64,000 bases of DNA from an uncultured Lactobacillus sp. (lineage in GTDB: Bacteria > Bacillota > Bacilli > Lactobacillales > Lactobacillaceae): NCBI GenBank assembly GCA_937916845.1, contig CALFSK010000023.1, positions 43,966 through 107,965 on the forward strand, written 5' to 3'. Of the stretch, positions 1-7,799 are shown one piece after another. Numbering within the stretch: position 1 is the stretch's first letter; every line of letters starts with the position of its first letter. A program made the position numbers and the translations under genes. The notes under the pieces are model-generated. The model ran no database searches. It saw nothing but the letters and a program-made list of their open reading frames with translations, and had not been told where the DNA came from.

Positions 1-594
1 CTTATCAAAGGCAACCCCACCACCAGCATCACTATACGACGTTGAATTGTTCGCATAGGTATCAAACTCTAAGGCCCAACTATTTTGAATCGCAGAATCT
101 GCAACGGCTTGCGGATCCTGTTGTTTATTATTCGTGTCCAGTCCCCAAGTGCCGAGAGTCTCCCCAATGATACTTCCCGGTTTAATTTGAGCCGCGGCAC
201 TCGTGCCACTCGGATCATTTTGTAAGACGAAGGCCATCCCATCGCCAGTACTCTTAGCGGTTCCCAAGTAGAGCCACATTTTGATGGTCGCATCCTTATT
301 CAGGTCCAGTCGACTGGCATCATTCGACCAGAATCCACCAACTTGTTTTTTATTACTGATAACGTTGACCGCTTGCGTGTTCGGCGCACCACTATTCGTC
401 GTATCCACAATCGTAGCGTTATTGGCCACCCCGCTACTAAACGCGCTCGGCAACGTAATGACCTTGTCTAATTGGTTAATTCCAGACGGTGCCGTTGCCA
501 AGTTAGCACTAACCGTGACGTTCTGCGTGGTACCAGTCCATAAACCAGCTAACGCCAACAAACCCATCATTAACAGTTTTGGTACCTTCCGCAT
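1..594 (-). CDS. Secreted L-type lectin-like surface protein of the csc/WxL cluster (3' part missing)
   Basis: The frame is open from the ATG at 594 to the window edge, so only the first 198 residues are visible. AGAGGAG lies about 10 bases before the ATG. Residues 1-30 form a signal peptide (MRKVPKLLMMGLLALAGLWTG, then a VSA-type cleavage region). The rest resembles an L-type (legume-like) lectin domain: a W-S-N-D segment, an IKMWLYLG strand, GDGMAFVLQNDP and ALEFDTY, which are typical core strands of that fold. It starts 17 bases after the DUF916 gene, so it is the last visible gene of the same operon. In known csc clusters the large member carries such a domain and ends in a WxL domain; that end is outside the window. 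The lectin fold is recognised by eye; the ligand is unknown. Confidence 0.75.
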   Translation of the reverse strand, partial: MRKVPKLLMMGLLALAGLWTGTTQNVTVSANLATAPSGINQLDKVITLPSAFSSGVANNATIVDTTNSGAPNTQAVNVISNKKQVGGFWSNDASRLDLNKDATIKMWLYLGTAKSTGDGMAFVLQNDPSGTSAAAQIKPGSIIGETLGTWGLDTNNKQQDPQAVADSAIQNSWALEFDTYANNSTSYSDAGGGVAFDK

Positions 595-611
595 ATTGAA
601 AACTCCTCTCG

Positions 612-1628
612 CTAGTGATCCTGACGACGGCGGTTTTTCAAGAGCAACCAGATAATGGCACTTAGTAGTGCAAGGATAACCACGCCTAACGCGACGAACC
701 ACCAGAAGTAGTTTGGCTGGGTCTGATCGCCGATTGCCGTATCGTTCAAGTGTTTAGCCTCTTTATCCGCGATCGTAAAGTTGCGTGTAAACTGCCACTT
801 ACCCTTATCCGCAGTTGCGGTCAAATGAAGGACGTACTTGCCAGCTTTAAGCTGTTTTGAGCCATCCCCCATCGCAAAATTAAAGTTACTGTTAGGTGCC
901 ATTGCTAAGTTATCTTTACTAGTGACCATTAACTTTTTACTAGCACCCGCGGCCGTCACGTAGCTCTTAATTTTAAGGCCGTGCATAATAACGGGTTGGT
1001 CATTTTGCAGATTAGCCGTAACATAGTTGCGATAATTTAACTGCGTCGCCTTAATTTTGTGTAACTTCATGTTTGGTTTTATCTTAATTGACTTAGACTC
1101 TCGCAGTTGAACACCTAAGACGTAGGCGTACTGGTTGTCGATTGCCATCCCACTACGCTTCTTTTTAGTGGCCTTCAACTCTTGAATTACGTTGATTCCG
1201 CCTAAAGCAATCCCATCAAACTTTTTCTGCGGTACCGTTAACTTCACGGTGACCCGCTTGCTTGATTTAGCGGGAACGGTGACCACTTGCTTTTCGGACA
1301 ACGCGGTTTTGATATTAAACGCCAAAGAAGCATCCGCCTTGGCTTTGCTCTGACTGTAATCAATGATTCCGTTATCGTTAGTCACAGCCAGGTTTGGTGA
1401 AATCGTATAGCGATGAGCTTGCTGATCACTGTTTTTGATTATCAGCGCCAAGTTCTGCTTTTGCCCCGGTTTCACCTTCAAATCAAAATAAGACACCTTT
1501 TGATTAATTTGGTTAGTCGGCAATTCTGCCTTGACCGTGTAATTTAAGTTATCAGCTTGTGCGGTCACCGTTAAGCCACCCAACACAACACTTACGAGTA
1601 ATACCAGTTGCCAAAACGTTTTTTTCAT
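612..1628 (-). CDS. cscA: WxL-interacting membrane protein (DUF916 + DUF3324), CscA-like
   Basis: 338 aa. It has an N-terminal signal peptide (MKKTFWQLVLLVSVVLGG...AQA), a DUF916 beta domain (about 30-150; the stretch SYFDLKVKPGQKQNLALII is typical) and a DUF3324 domain (about 160-290). A C-terminal transmembrane helix (about 305-330) is followed by a basic KNRRRQDH tail. In this family the first domain binds peptidoglycan and the second contacts WxL-domain partners, so the protein tethers the complex outside the membrane. Two WxL genes lie upstream and a lectin-like gene 17 bases downstream, the usual csc arrangement. Family assignment is firm; the role is by family knowledge. Confidence 0.9.
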   Translation of the reverse strand: MKKTFWQLVLLVSVVLGGLTVTAQADNLNYTVKAELPTNQINQKVSYFDLKVKPGQKQNLALIIKNSDQQAHRYTISPNLAVTNDNGIIDYSQSKAKADASLAFNIKTALSEKQVVTVPAKSSKRVTVKLTVPQKKFDGIALGGINVIQELKATKKKRSGMAIDNQYAYVLGVQLRESKSIKIKPNMKLHKIKATQLNYRNYVTANLQNDQPVIMHGLKIKSYVTAAGASKKLMVTSKDNLAMAPNSNFNFAMGDGSKQLKAGKYVLHLTATADKGKWQFTRNFTIADKEAKHLNDTAIGDQTQPNYFWWFVALGVVILALLSAIIWLLLKNRRRQDH

Positions 1629-1718
1629 TTAGCGTACCCTTCCTTTCAGTAATTTGAACGAACTATGTACTGATAAACGGCCATGAGCATCACTCAAGTA
1701 GCCGTTTACCGTGTTGCT

Positions 1719-2405
1719 TTAACTTGGCGCGTTTGTCAGCGACCATGCGAGGGTCCCCGCGTAATCGCCAGCGGTTAACTGTCGATTATTAATGGTCAAC
1801 GTGGTTGGTTTTGACCCGCGGTTGAGGACCAGTAGCCAAGTGCCAAGTCCCGTTTGTCGATCTGCCACAACGACATTATTGGCAATTCCCGGGGTTAACG
1901 TCCCCGTATTGACCATCGACGGCGCCGCACTGGCATTGCCGTCGCCGGCACGCAACTGGGCTGAGCCGAGGCTCAAAGATGTGCTTAGCGTCTGCTGGCT
2001 ACTTCGTAACGGGCTGGGAGTTACTTGTAGCGTCCAGCCGCTGCCAGTGCTTCGGCGATCCGTGACTTGAATCATTGCGCGCTGATTAACCGCGGTCGTT
2101 GTTACCGGACCTTGTCCAGTGGTGGTCGCATTAAACTTGAGGTTACTAACGTAATCAATCGTCAGTTGTCCCCGCGAGCCCGTCCCGGTGACGTTACCCG
2201 CATCAGCGGAATCTCCGGGGTAAGGCTTGCTCGGATTGTCTGGATCAACTGGTGCGACCGCACCATTGTCATCGGTAGGGGTGAGCCCGACCTGCACCTG
2301 CGATCGTGAAGCCGCCTGACCAGTCGTCCTATCCAGACTATTGAGTAGCAGCGTTGCTAACAACATCATTAGTAACCCACTCGCCAGTGATAGTCCCTTG
2401 ACCAT
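1719..2405 (-). CDS. WxL-domain cell-surface protein
   Basis: About 228 aa. The ATG at 2405 is chosen because GAGGTG lies 5-7 bases before it; an in-frame GTG at 2411 sits inside that ribosome site. The N-terminus is a signal peptide (MVKGLSLASGLLMMLLATLLLNS). The C-terminal WxL domain carries both motifs, W-T-L in GSGWTLQVTPS (mid-protein) and W-S-L in the last residues (LAWSLTNAPS). WxL domains bind peptidoglycan non-covalently and partner DUF916/DUF3324 proteins. It is the second of two adjacent WxL genes; their ends are nearly identical (xxTLSNAPS type), suggesting duplication. The short region between signal and WxL domain is low in recognisable domains. Confidence 0.9.
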   Translation of the reverse strand: MVKGLSLASGLLMMLLATLLLNSLDRTTGQAASRSQVQVGLTPTDDNGAVAPVDPDNPSKPYPGDSADAGNVTGTGSRGQLTIDYVSNLKFNATTTGQGPVTTTAVNQRAMIQVTDRRSTGSGWTLQVTPSPLRSSQQTLSTSLSLGSAQLRAGDGNASAAPSMVNTGTLTPGIANNVVVADRQTGLGTWLLVLNRGSKPTTLTINNRQLTAGDYAGTLAWSLTNAPS

Positions 2406-2435
2406 GGTCACACCTCAATTTCTACAGTGACGCGC

Positions 2436-3008
2436 TTAGCTTGGGGCGTTACTTAAAGTCCAAGTTAATTTTGCCGTATACGACCCGGCTGAGTTACCGG
2501 CTGGAACTAGCAAGCTCACATCGTTCGCATCATGCGTCGTTGTGAATTGACCAATCCCTTCGCCAGCAGCTGCCGTCACGATTGACTGATTAGTGCCATT
2601 CACAACGACCTCGCCACTTGTTGGTGTTTCAGAAGCGTTTTGGTCATCATCAGCAACCGTTTTCCCGTTGGCCAAGGTCAGTTTGGCGCCCCGTAACACC
2701 TTGTCGCCATCTGTAAAATCAGTTCCGAGAACTTGCACCTTCCAGCCATCCGTATTCCCAGGGTTGGTTACCTTAATTGCACCGGTTACCGTATCGGCTT
2801 TGTATGTTTGGGTCGTATTCTCATTTTTATGTTCACCCATATCTAAGCCAGGAACTTGATCCAAAGTAATCGCTTTATTTTGTTCGTCTTGAGTTAACTG
2901 AACTTTTGCTTCGGTATCCTGCGTATTAGTATCCGCAGCTTTAGCAGCCATTGGTAAAGCTGCCATTAAAGTAACTCCAGCAAGTAACGTTCCTACATAT
3001 TTTTTCAT
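2436..3008 (-). CDS. WxL-domain cell-surface protein
   Basis: 190 aa, starting at the ATG at 3008 (AAAGGAG lies 7-8 bases before it). A longer upstream frame exists but lacks a ribosome site. The signal peptide MKKYVGTLLAGVTLMAALPMAAKA is followed by an acidic region and a WxL domain with W-K-V (DGWKVQVLGTDF) and a terminal W-T-L motif (LTWTLSNAPS). The start overlaps the stop of the preceding small gene (TGATG), so the two are translationally coupled. It is the small WxL member of the csc cluster, expected to sit on the cell wall through non-covalent binding. Confidence 0.92.
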   Translation of the reverse strand: MKKYVGTLLAGVTLMAALPMAAKAADTNTQDTEAKVQLTQDEQNKAITLDQVPGLDMGEHKNENTTQTYKADTVTGAIKVTNPGNTDGWKVQVLGTDFTDGDKVLRGAKLTLANGKTVADDDQNASETPTSGEVVVNGTNQSIVTAAAGEGIGQFTTTHDANDVSLLVPAGNSAGSYTAKLTWTLSNAPS

Positions 3009-3298
3009 CACGGTTGCTCCTTTATTAATTGACGGTTGCGCCACCAGATTATGGTTAGAAAAGTTAACAAAATTAGTCCAGCTAGGCCAATGACCAGTAA
3101 CCACCACTGCTCGGTTTCATTCATTTGTGGCAGTATGCCGCTCAAAGGTCCTGCGTTGGCATGATCACCCGCAGACGTTCCTGAGGCATTTTTGACCGTT
3201 AGTCGGTACTGCCCGGGTTGGGCATCCGCAAGTCCGGTTAAAGCTAGCGGTTCCATCCAAAATGTCAGTAGGCTCATTAAGCCAATTCGCCATCGCAA
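3008..3298 (-). CDS. cscD: Small secreted membrane protein with degenerate LPxTG signal (CscD-like)
   Basis: 96 aa. The start is TTG at 3298, 6 bases after GGGGGTGAT; this fits better than internal ATGs. It has an N-terminal signal segment, a short extracellular part, then LPQMNE, a hydrophobic helix (WWLLVIGLAGLILLTFLTIIWW) and a short basic tail (RNRQLIKEQP). Small sortase-type proteins are regular members of csc clusters, first in the operon as here. The oddity is Met where the sortase-essential Thr should be (the local signal is LPQTxE), so covalent anchoring may be lost and the protein may stay membrane-bound. Confidence 0.8.
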   Translation of the reverse strand: MRWRIGLMSLLTFWMEPLALTGLADAQPGQYRLTVKNASGTSAGDHANAGPLSGILPQMNETEQWWLLVIGLAGLILLTFLTIIWWRNRQLIKEQP

Positions 3299-3396
3299 GT
3301 GATCACCCCCTATCAGGTTCCAGAGTATAATTTTTCAACTTAACTAAAACTAAATTACTAATAGTGAATCGCTTGAGTAACCCTATCAGCAACGAG

Positions 3397-3426
3397 AATA
3401 TAGCATGTTGATGTAAGGGCTGTCAA
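3397..3426 (-). promoter_or_regulatory. Promoter of the csc/WxL operon
   Basis: Reading the minus strand, TTGACA (3426-3421) and TATATT (3402-3397) are separated by 18 bases, about 100 bases before the first gene. This is a near-consensus housekeeping promoter. Confidence 0.7.
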
Positions 3427-3900
3427 TTGATAATAGGGCTTAACTATGTAGCAGGGGATTCATTTTCAGACTTCTCTGAGATGTTTTTAATTTTTAAAAA
3501 AATACAAAAATATTAATATAAACTGTTCGAATCAGTTTACTGGCAAGGCTTTCACTACCTTGGTTTAAGTTCAAAACTCTGGTAACAATTGCCCTATTCA
3601 ACTAAACAAGTAGCGAACATTATATTATCATGAGAGTTTAATTAGTATACGCATTAGCTAAACTTTCACATTACTATAAATAATATCAGCCTATATAAAA
3701 ACGGAATAATAACTAACAATCACTATCATCAATAAGCATTCGTTCAAATTGACGCACCAGTATATTCAGCAGAAAATCCCTTATTTTATCAATTAGTTTT
3801 CACTAGTCAGCAATTCTTATATTAAAAAAGGCTGACAAGCGACTAAGTCTTTTCCCCCTGCCCCATTGGTGCGCACTTGGACATTCGGCGGCAATCAGCC
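3427..3900. other. AT-rich intergenic region, no gene seen
   Basis: About 470 bases between the csc promoter and the tetR promoter. It is very AT-rich with stops in all frames. I see no RNA gene, repeat or operator that I can support. Confidence 0.6.
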
Positions 3901-3902
3901 TA

Positions 3903-3911
3903 TGTTATACT
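3903..3911 (+). promoter_or_regulatory. Extended -10 of the tetR-type gene
   Basis: TG-T-TATACT fits an extended -10 box about 40 bases before the TTG start. No good -35 box is visible. Confidence 0.4.
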
Positions 3912-3949
3912 GTTGATAATCACTTCAAACCTTGAAAGGGGGCCATTTT

Positions 3950-4534
3950 TTGCCCGCAAAAAAGACGTTTGATGACGACCAAGTCATTGAACAAATCATG
4001 CATTTATTTTGGCAACAAGGGTACTACCATACCTCAATGGATGAAATTGTCGCCACGAGTGGTGTCAAAAAACAAAGTCTGTATAACGCTTTGGGTGACA
4101 AACACACCCTCTATTTGAAGGCCCTCCAGCGCTATCATCAGCAAGCGCTGACCGCTTGCGCACAAGAAACGCAACGGCTGGAACACGCTGGCGAACCCGC
4201 CCTCACCATTTTGGGACACCTATTCAGCTGGGATTTGACGTCTACGGACCACCCGGCCGGCGATTTAATGGCTAACGCCGTGGCAGAGTTCGGGACGACC
4301 GACCCCGACGTTCAGCACGCAACGACTTGGTTCTACGACGACTACCTCACCCTGATCGCCGCGGCCATTTTAAAGGGCCAGGCTAACCAGCAAATTACCA
4401 ACCGCCAATCTAGCATGACCTTGGCACAGAGCCTGCTGGAAGCCCGGATTGGCTTGCAAACGCGGTTACGGCAAGGCAGCCTGCAAGATGTTGAACAACG
4501 AAAACAAGTTTGGCTCGATTTTTTAAAAGCTTAA
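3950..4534 (+). CDS. TetR/AcrR-family transcriptional regulator
   Basis: 194 aa from TTG at 3950, which is 7 bases after AAAGGGGG; an earlier in-frame TTG at 3932 lies before that site. Residues about 8-55 form the TetR helix-turn-helix (HLFWQQGYYHTSMDEIVATSGVKKQSLYNALGDKHTLYLKAL). The C-terminal half is the helical ligand and dimer domain and resembles the AcrR C-terminal type seen in small-molecule-responsive repressors. It stands alone: the csc operon diverges to the left and a bidirectional terminator follows directly, so its target cannot be read from the neighbours. Confidence 0.88.
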   Translation: MPAKKTFDDDQVIEQIMHLFWQQGYYHTSMDEIVATSGVKKQSLYNALGDKHTLYLKALQRYHQQALTACAQETQRLEHAGEPALTILGHLFSWDLTSTDHPAGDLMANAVAEFGTTDPDVQHATTWFYDDYLTLIAAAILKGQANQQITNRQSSMTLAQSLLEARIGLQTRLRQGSLQDVEQRKQVWLDFLKA

Positions 4535-4548
4535 TGAACCCGAAATCT

Positions 4549-4604
4549 AAAAAAACCGTAGGAACGATTCGGCACACTGCCGATCAAGTTCCTACGGTTT
4601 TTTA
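4549..4604. terminator. Bidirectional intrinsic terminator
   Basis: AAAAAACCGTAGGAAC pairs with GTTCCTACGGTTTTTT around a loop of about 22 bases. It ends the tetR transcript and can act on the other strand as well. Confidence 0.85.
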
Positions 4605-4730
4605 TTTGCGAAAGATTGAAAAATAAAATTTAGAATCGAGCATTACTGGCTCAATACTCAAATTAACACAGATTAGTCATTTATGGCCCTTAGCCCAAGT
4701 ATCGCCTAGTAAGTTTATTTTTAGCGAAGT

Positions 4731-4887
4731 CGGACAGCCTTGATGTGCTTGTGTCGGCAAGATTAGCGAACGCATCTCACGCTAATCTTGCGGGGCGATT
4801 CAAAGACGCGGTCTGTCGGCTTTGAATCGAGGTCACAGACCGCACCATGGCTGGGACCGTCCCCCACAGCACACCGAGGCTGTCCGG
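4731..4887 (+). repeat. Dispersed structured element, copy 1 (pseudoknot RNA-like)
   Basis: The outer arms (4731-4750 with 4868-4887) pair over about 19 positions (CGGACAGCCT with its complement). Inside are a perfect 11-bp hairpin CAAGATTAGCG/CGCTAATCTTG (4758-4768 with 4780-4790), the sequence GCGGGGCG, then stem A GATTCAAAG/CTTTGAATC (4797-4805 with 4820-4828) interleaved with stem B GCGGTCTGT/ACAGACCGC (4808-4816 with 4835-4843). A and B interleave, so they would form an H-type pseudoknot. It lies between convergent genes. Related copies are at 19036-19210 and 27971-28127. I do not recognise the family. Confidence 0.75.
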
Positions 4888-4922
4888 CGAAGCAGCAATT
4901 TTAGCTCTGCCTACCTTTAATT

Positions 4923-5222
4923 TTAAACGTAGTCGTGCACCAGCCACTGCTGGGCCGTACTACTCAACAAGCTTCCATAGTGTTGACTGAGCGTTTGCAC
5001 GCCAGCGTAATTATCAAAATTAAACTGACTGGTTAACGTCCCACTTCTGATCAATGCCCGAGCAAACTGTAAATCTGACGGGGTGATTTGCTGGCGGTAC
5101 GCTAACGTTTCATCCGCCATAATGAGTTGCCACTGATCCTTCAAAATCGCCACCGCGCGCTGATAGCGCCGGTTATGGGTCAGCAAAGCCTGCATGTCAT
5201 CAGGATTAAGTGGTTCACTCAT
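4923..5222 (-). CDS. Small hypothetical protein in the AAA/VWA operon
   Basis: 99 aa from ATG at 5222, 8 bases after GGGAG; in-frame GTG and ATG codons just upstream are too close to that site. It is a soluble, mostly helical sequence (HNRRYQRAVAILKDQWQLIMADETLAYRQQITPSDLQFARALIRSG). I recognise no domain, signal peptide or membrane segment. Its start overlaps the end of the VWA-type gene by 8 bases, so it is co-translated with the ATPase/VWA pair and probably works with them. It is the last gene of the operon. Confidence 0.65.
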   Translation of the reverse strand: MSEPLNPDDMQALLTHNRRYQRAVAILKDQWQLIMADETLAYRQQITPSDLQFARALIRSGTLTSQFNFDNYAGVQTLSQHYGSLLSSTAQQWLVHDYV

Positions 5223-6558
5223 CTTCATCACTCCCTAAGTTTAAATTGATAACTTGGCCAACGACCGGTTGCACAGACAGATGGTCGCTCGCTTTTGCCA
5301 ACAACCAGATCACATTTTTAAAGTGGTGGGTATCGACGCTGCGCTCACCACGGCCATCGGTTAAAATTAAGGCCAACGTTGTTTGATTTGTTCGGTGGTG
5401 CGCTGCCAAATCATCGAAGATACTTTGATACACGGTTCCGCCACCACCAGCGCGTGCAAACCGCACGCGTTGCGGCAAATTCGCCTGATAGGACTTTCCT
5501 GGTTGAACCACGGCGTCGAACGGCTTAATCGTAATCGTGGCGTTGACCACCCGCGTTAACGCCGCCACTTGTGCGAGCAAGCGTTGCAGCGTCACGTCAC
5601 TAATTGATCCCGAATGATCTACGTATACTTGTAAGTCCAACTGGGTATCACTAATTTGGCCCGGTAGTTCCATTCGTGCCGGCTGCCGGCGATTGAACCG
5701 CGCGTATGAGACCTTCTTACCGGTTGGCAACTGCCCGATTCCGCGAGCTAACACGCGGCGCCAGTCAACGGCTGGTTTTGCTCGTTGTCGTTGCAATTCG
5801 GCCGTCACGTGACCCGCAACTAGTCCCCGGCCCGCTTCATTAGTTGCCGTCCAAGCATCACGGGTTAATTGTTGGGTTCGACTCGCGGCCAGATTCGGAT
5901 TGGTCAGCTGACCGCCACTTCCAGACCAGCTCGCTGGGTCATCAATTAGTGGTTGTGACCGTTGACCCGTACTGCGTTGTGGGGATTGCCCCGGCGCGTG
6001 ATCTTCAGTCGAATTACCCGTTGGATCCGATGGTTGCGGCTTTGACTGCTGCTGTAACAACCGTAAATAGGTCCCGGAATCGGCTTTAAGCGGTAAACGG
6101 GTTTTGACAAGTGGCTGCACGTCAGCTAACCCAGTTGCACTTACCGGTAGCCCGGTCACGTACTGGTTAACCGCTAAATCGGTTGCTAGCGTCACCCGCT
6201 GTGGTTGGGACACGATTTGCTGCCGATAACGCAACGGGTGCTGCCAAACAACGTGTAACGCCACGTGTTTCAGTCCAGCTTGTAGACTGTCAAAACGGTC
6301 AAAGGTTTGGGCAATTTTCGCTGGTGCGTATTGCAGGACTAGTCGGTTTTGATGCCACGTTAACGCGAACGGTGCCGTCAATTCTAGTGTAACTTCGCGT
6401 GGCAGTCGGGTTAACAGTTCTCCATAAAATTGGTCCGCGGCCAGTAGCTCGATTACGGCCCGGGTCACCATCGTCGCACCGGCCCCTAAATCAGCCTGAC
6501 TGGGTTGGGTCAAAACAGCCCGGCGCCAACGATCATATTCAGCTGCATTATTTAGCAC
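5215..6558 (-). CDS. VWA-like / DUF2201 metallopeptidase-like protein
   Basis: 447 aa with GTG start at 6558 (AGGAGG six bases before). The N-terminal half (about 1-150) resembles the DUF2201 putative metallopeptidase domain around LKHVALHVVWQHP (96-108). A proline/serine/glutamine-rich linker follows (about 175-240). The C-terminal half is a VWA-like domain with the MIDAS motif DHSGS, a GGGT loop and LTDGRGE. In the family these proteins pair with MoxR-type AAA ATPases, as in the next gene upstream 11 bases away, and are thought to form a chaperone-like metal-dependent pair. The usual HExxH glutamate appears as Val (HVALH), so peptidase activity is doubtful. Cytoplasmic. Confidence 0.82.
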   Translation of the reverse strand: MLNNAAEYDRWRRAVLTQPSQADLGAGATMVTRAVIELLAADQFYGELLTRLPREVTLELTAPFALTWHQNRLVLQYAPAKIAQTFDRFDSLQAGLKHVALHVVWQHPLRYRQQIVSQPQRVTLATDLAVNQYVTGLPVSATGLADVQPLVKTRLPLKADSGTYLRLLQQQSKPQPSDPTGNSTEDHAPGQSPQRSTGQRSQPLIDDPASWSGSGGQLTNPNLAASRTQQLTRDAWTATNEAGRGLVAGHVTAELQRQRAKPAVDWRRVLARGIGQLPTGKKVSYARFNRRQPARMELPGQISDTQLDLQVYVDHSGSISDVTLQRLLAQVAALTRVVNATITIKPFDAVVQPGKSYQANLPQRVRFARAGGGGTVYQSIFDDLAAHHRTNQTTLALILTDGRGERSVDTHHFKNVIWLLAKASDHLSVQPVVGQVINLNLGSDEDE

Positions 6559-6569
6559 CGAACCCCTCC

Positions 6570-7763
6570 TTACTGATTAGACCAGCTCGCAACTTGTTGC
6601 AAATATTGATATAACGCGGTCACGTACGGACTACTTTTAGCCACGTTAACCGTATATAACTGTTTGAGTAACTCCCGGTCCTGACCAATCGTTTGCACTA
6701 ATGCAAACTGACCGTCTTGGCTGAGTGTCTGCAGTAGTTGTAAAAAGCGCCCCGCATGCTGATCGACAGTCAGTGGGTAAGTAGCCGTTAATTGCAAACA
6801 GCTGCGTAATACAGTTGCCTTTTGTGGCTCACTCATCGCTTGAAACTGTTTTAACACCGGCGCGGGAACGACGGCCCCTTTAGGCTGACTATCGAATAGG
6901 TCGGCCGGTGTCAGGTGGATCGCCTGCTGCTCTAAAAAGGCTTCAAAACTGCGCCCCAAGTCGATGCCGACATCCCCTTGAAAAATATCTAAAGCCACAG
7001 TTGTCTGGGCTACTGGCGGTAACTTCTCCAACTCATATAAGTTGGCCGAAACTCGCGCCCAAGCACGCGGCGTCGCGGTAATGTCTTCCTGTTGATCCGT
7101 CTGATTCAGACGCGTGACGTCTTCACTGATAAACCGTTCGACCAGCGGATGAATATTTGGGCGGTCAGACGTCGTCGAAGGCTGGTGGGCCCACTTTAAC
7201 CAATCAGCTGCATCCGTCCGCATAATCAAACGAACGGTTCGGTCCTTAATGGCCGCGTCGCCAGCGACAACTCCGTACGCGCTATCTTCAAACCCCGTCA
7301 TACTAGCATCCGGGTTTTCAGCTAAAATCAATTGTACCTGTTCCGGCAGTTTTAACGTGTTGATGGTCCGTTGCAAGACCAGGTTCATTAACTCACTCTG
7401 CACCGCTTGCGTGCCCCGGTTAAATTCATCTAAAAACCACAAAATCGGTTGGTGCGGATGGGCCTCCGCGTACTGAATAATCTCAATCAGCGTATGGGCG
7501 TAACCAAACTGGACATCGGCTAACTGACCGTACGCCTCCGTTTGGATGAACGATTCGCTGGTCAGAGGTGGAACGGGAATCGCCAAGTCCCCCTTTTCCG
7601 ACAAACTCACTACGGTCGTAAATAACCGCGCGTGCATTTGCATAGCCACATCACTCACCAATGCGGATTTACCGATACCCGCCTCCCCCACAATGTTGGG
7701 GACGTTGCCCGCTCTTAAAATCACCGGGACGGCCGTCAGCAGTGCTTGATACGATAACGCCAT
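6570..7763 (-). CDS. MoxR-type AAA+ ATPase
   Basis: 397 aa from ATG at 7763, the start supported by GGGTGAAG; an upstream in-frame TTG would overlap the parS palindrome. Walker A is GEAGIGKSA (about 27-35), Walker B WFLDEFNRG (about 108-116), and a sensor-type motif ILAENPD follows. The C-terminal helical lid ends near 397. Partner of the VWA/DUF2201 gene 11 bases downstream; ATPase-VWA pairs of this type remodel or metallate client proteins. The client is not evident here. A predicted cytoplasmic protein. Confidence 0.88.
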   Translation of the reverse strand: MALSYQALLTAVPVILRAGNVPNIVGEAGIGKSALVSDVAMQMHARLFTTVVSLSEKGDLAIPVPPLTSESFIQTEAYGQLADVQFGYAHTLIEIIQYAEAHPHQPILWFLDEFNRGTQAVQSELMNLVLQRTINTLKLPEQVQLILAENPDASMTGFEDSAYGVVAGDAAIKDRTVRLIMRTDAADWLKWAHQPSTTSDRPNIHPLVERFISEDVTRLNQTDQQEDITATPRAWARVSANLYELEKLPPVAQTTVALDIFQGDVGIDLGRSFEAFLEQQAIHLTPADLFDSQPKGAVVPAPVLKQFQAMSEPQKATVLRSCLQLTATYPLTVDQHAGRFLQLLQTLSQDGQFALVQTIGQDRELLKQLYTVNVAKSSPYVTALYQYLQQVASWSNQ

Positions 7764-7782
7764 GACTTCACCCAACCTTTCT

Positions 7783-7798
7783 TGTTTCACGTGAAACA
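7783..7798. other. parS centromere-like site (ParB binding)
   Basis: The 16 bases TGTTTCACGTGAAACA are a perfect palindrome and match the bacterial chromosomal parS consensus. It lies in the 36 bases between sbcC and the AAA ATPase gene. parS sites cluster near oriC in most bacteria, so the window is probably origin-proximal. Confidence 0.9.
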
Positions 7799-7799
7799 A

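Noticed and set aside
281..655. Plus-strand open frame of 124 codons
   Set aside because: It lies opposite the lectin-like gene and the end of the DUF916 gene, both of which have clear domains and ribosome sites.
4731..4887. Structured element as a MITE or transposon end
   Set aside because: No target-site duplication was seen, and the arms of the three copies differ from each other while staying self-complementary.
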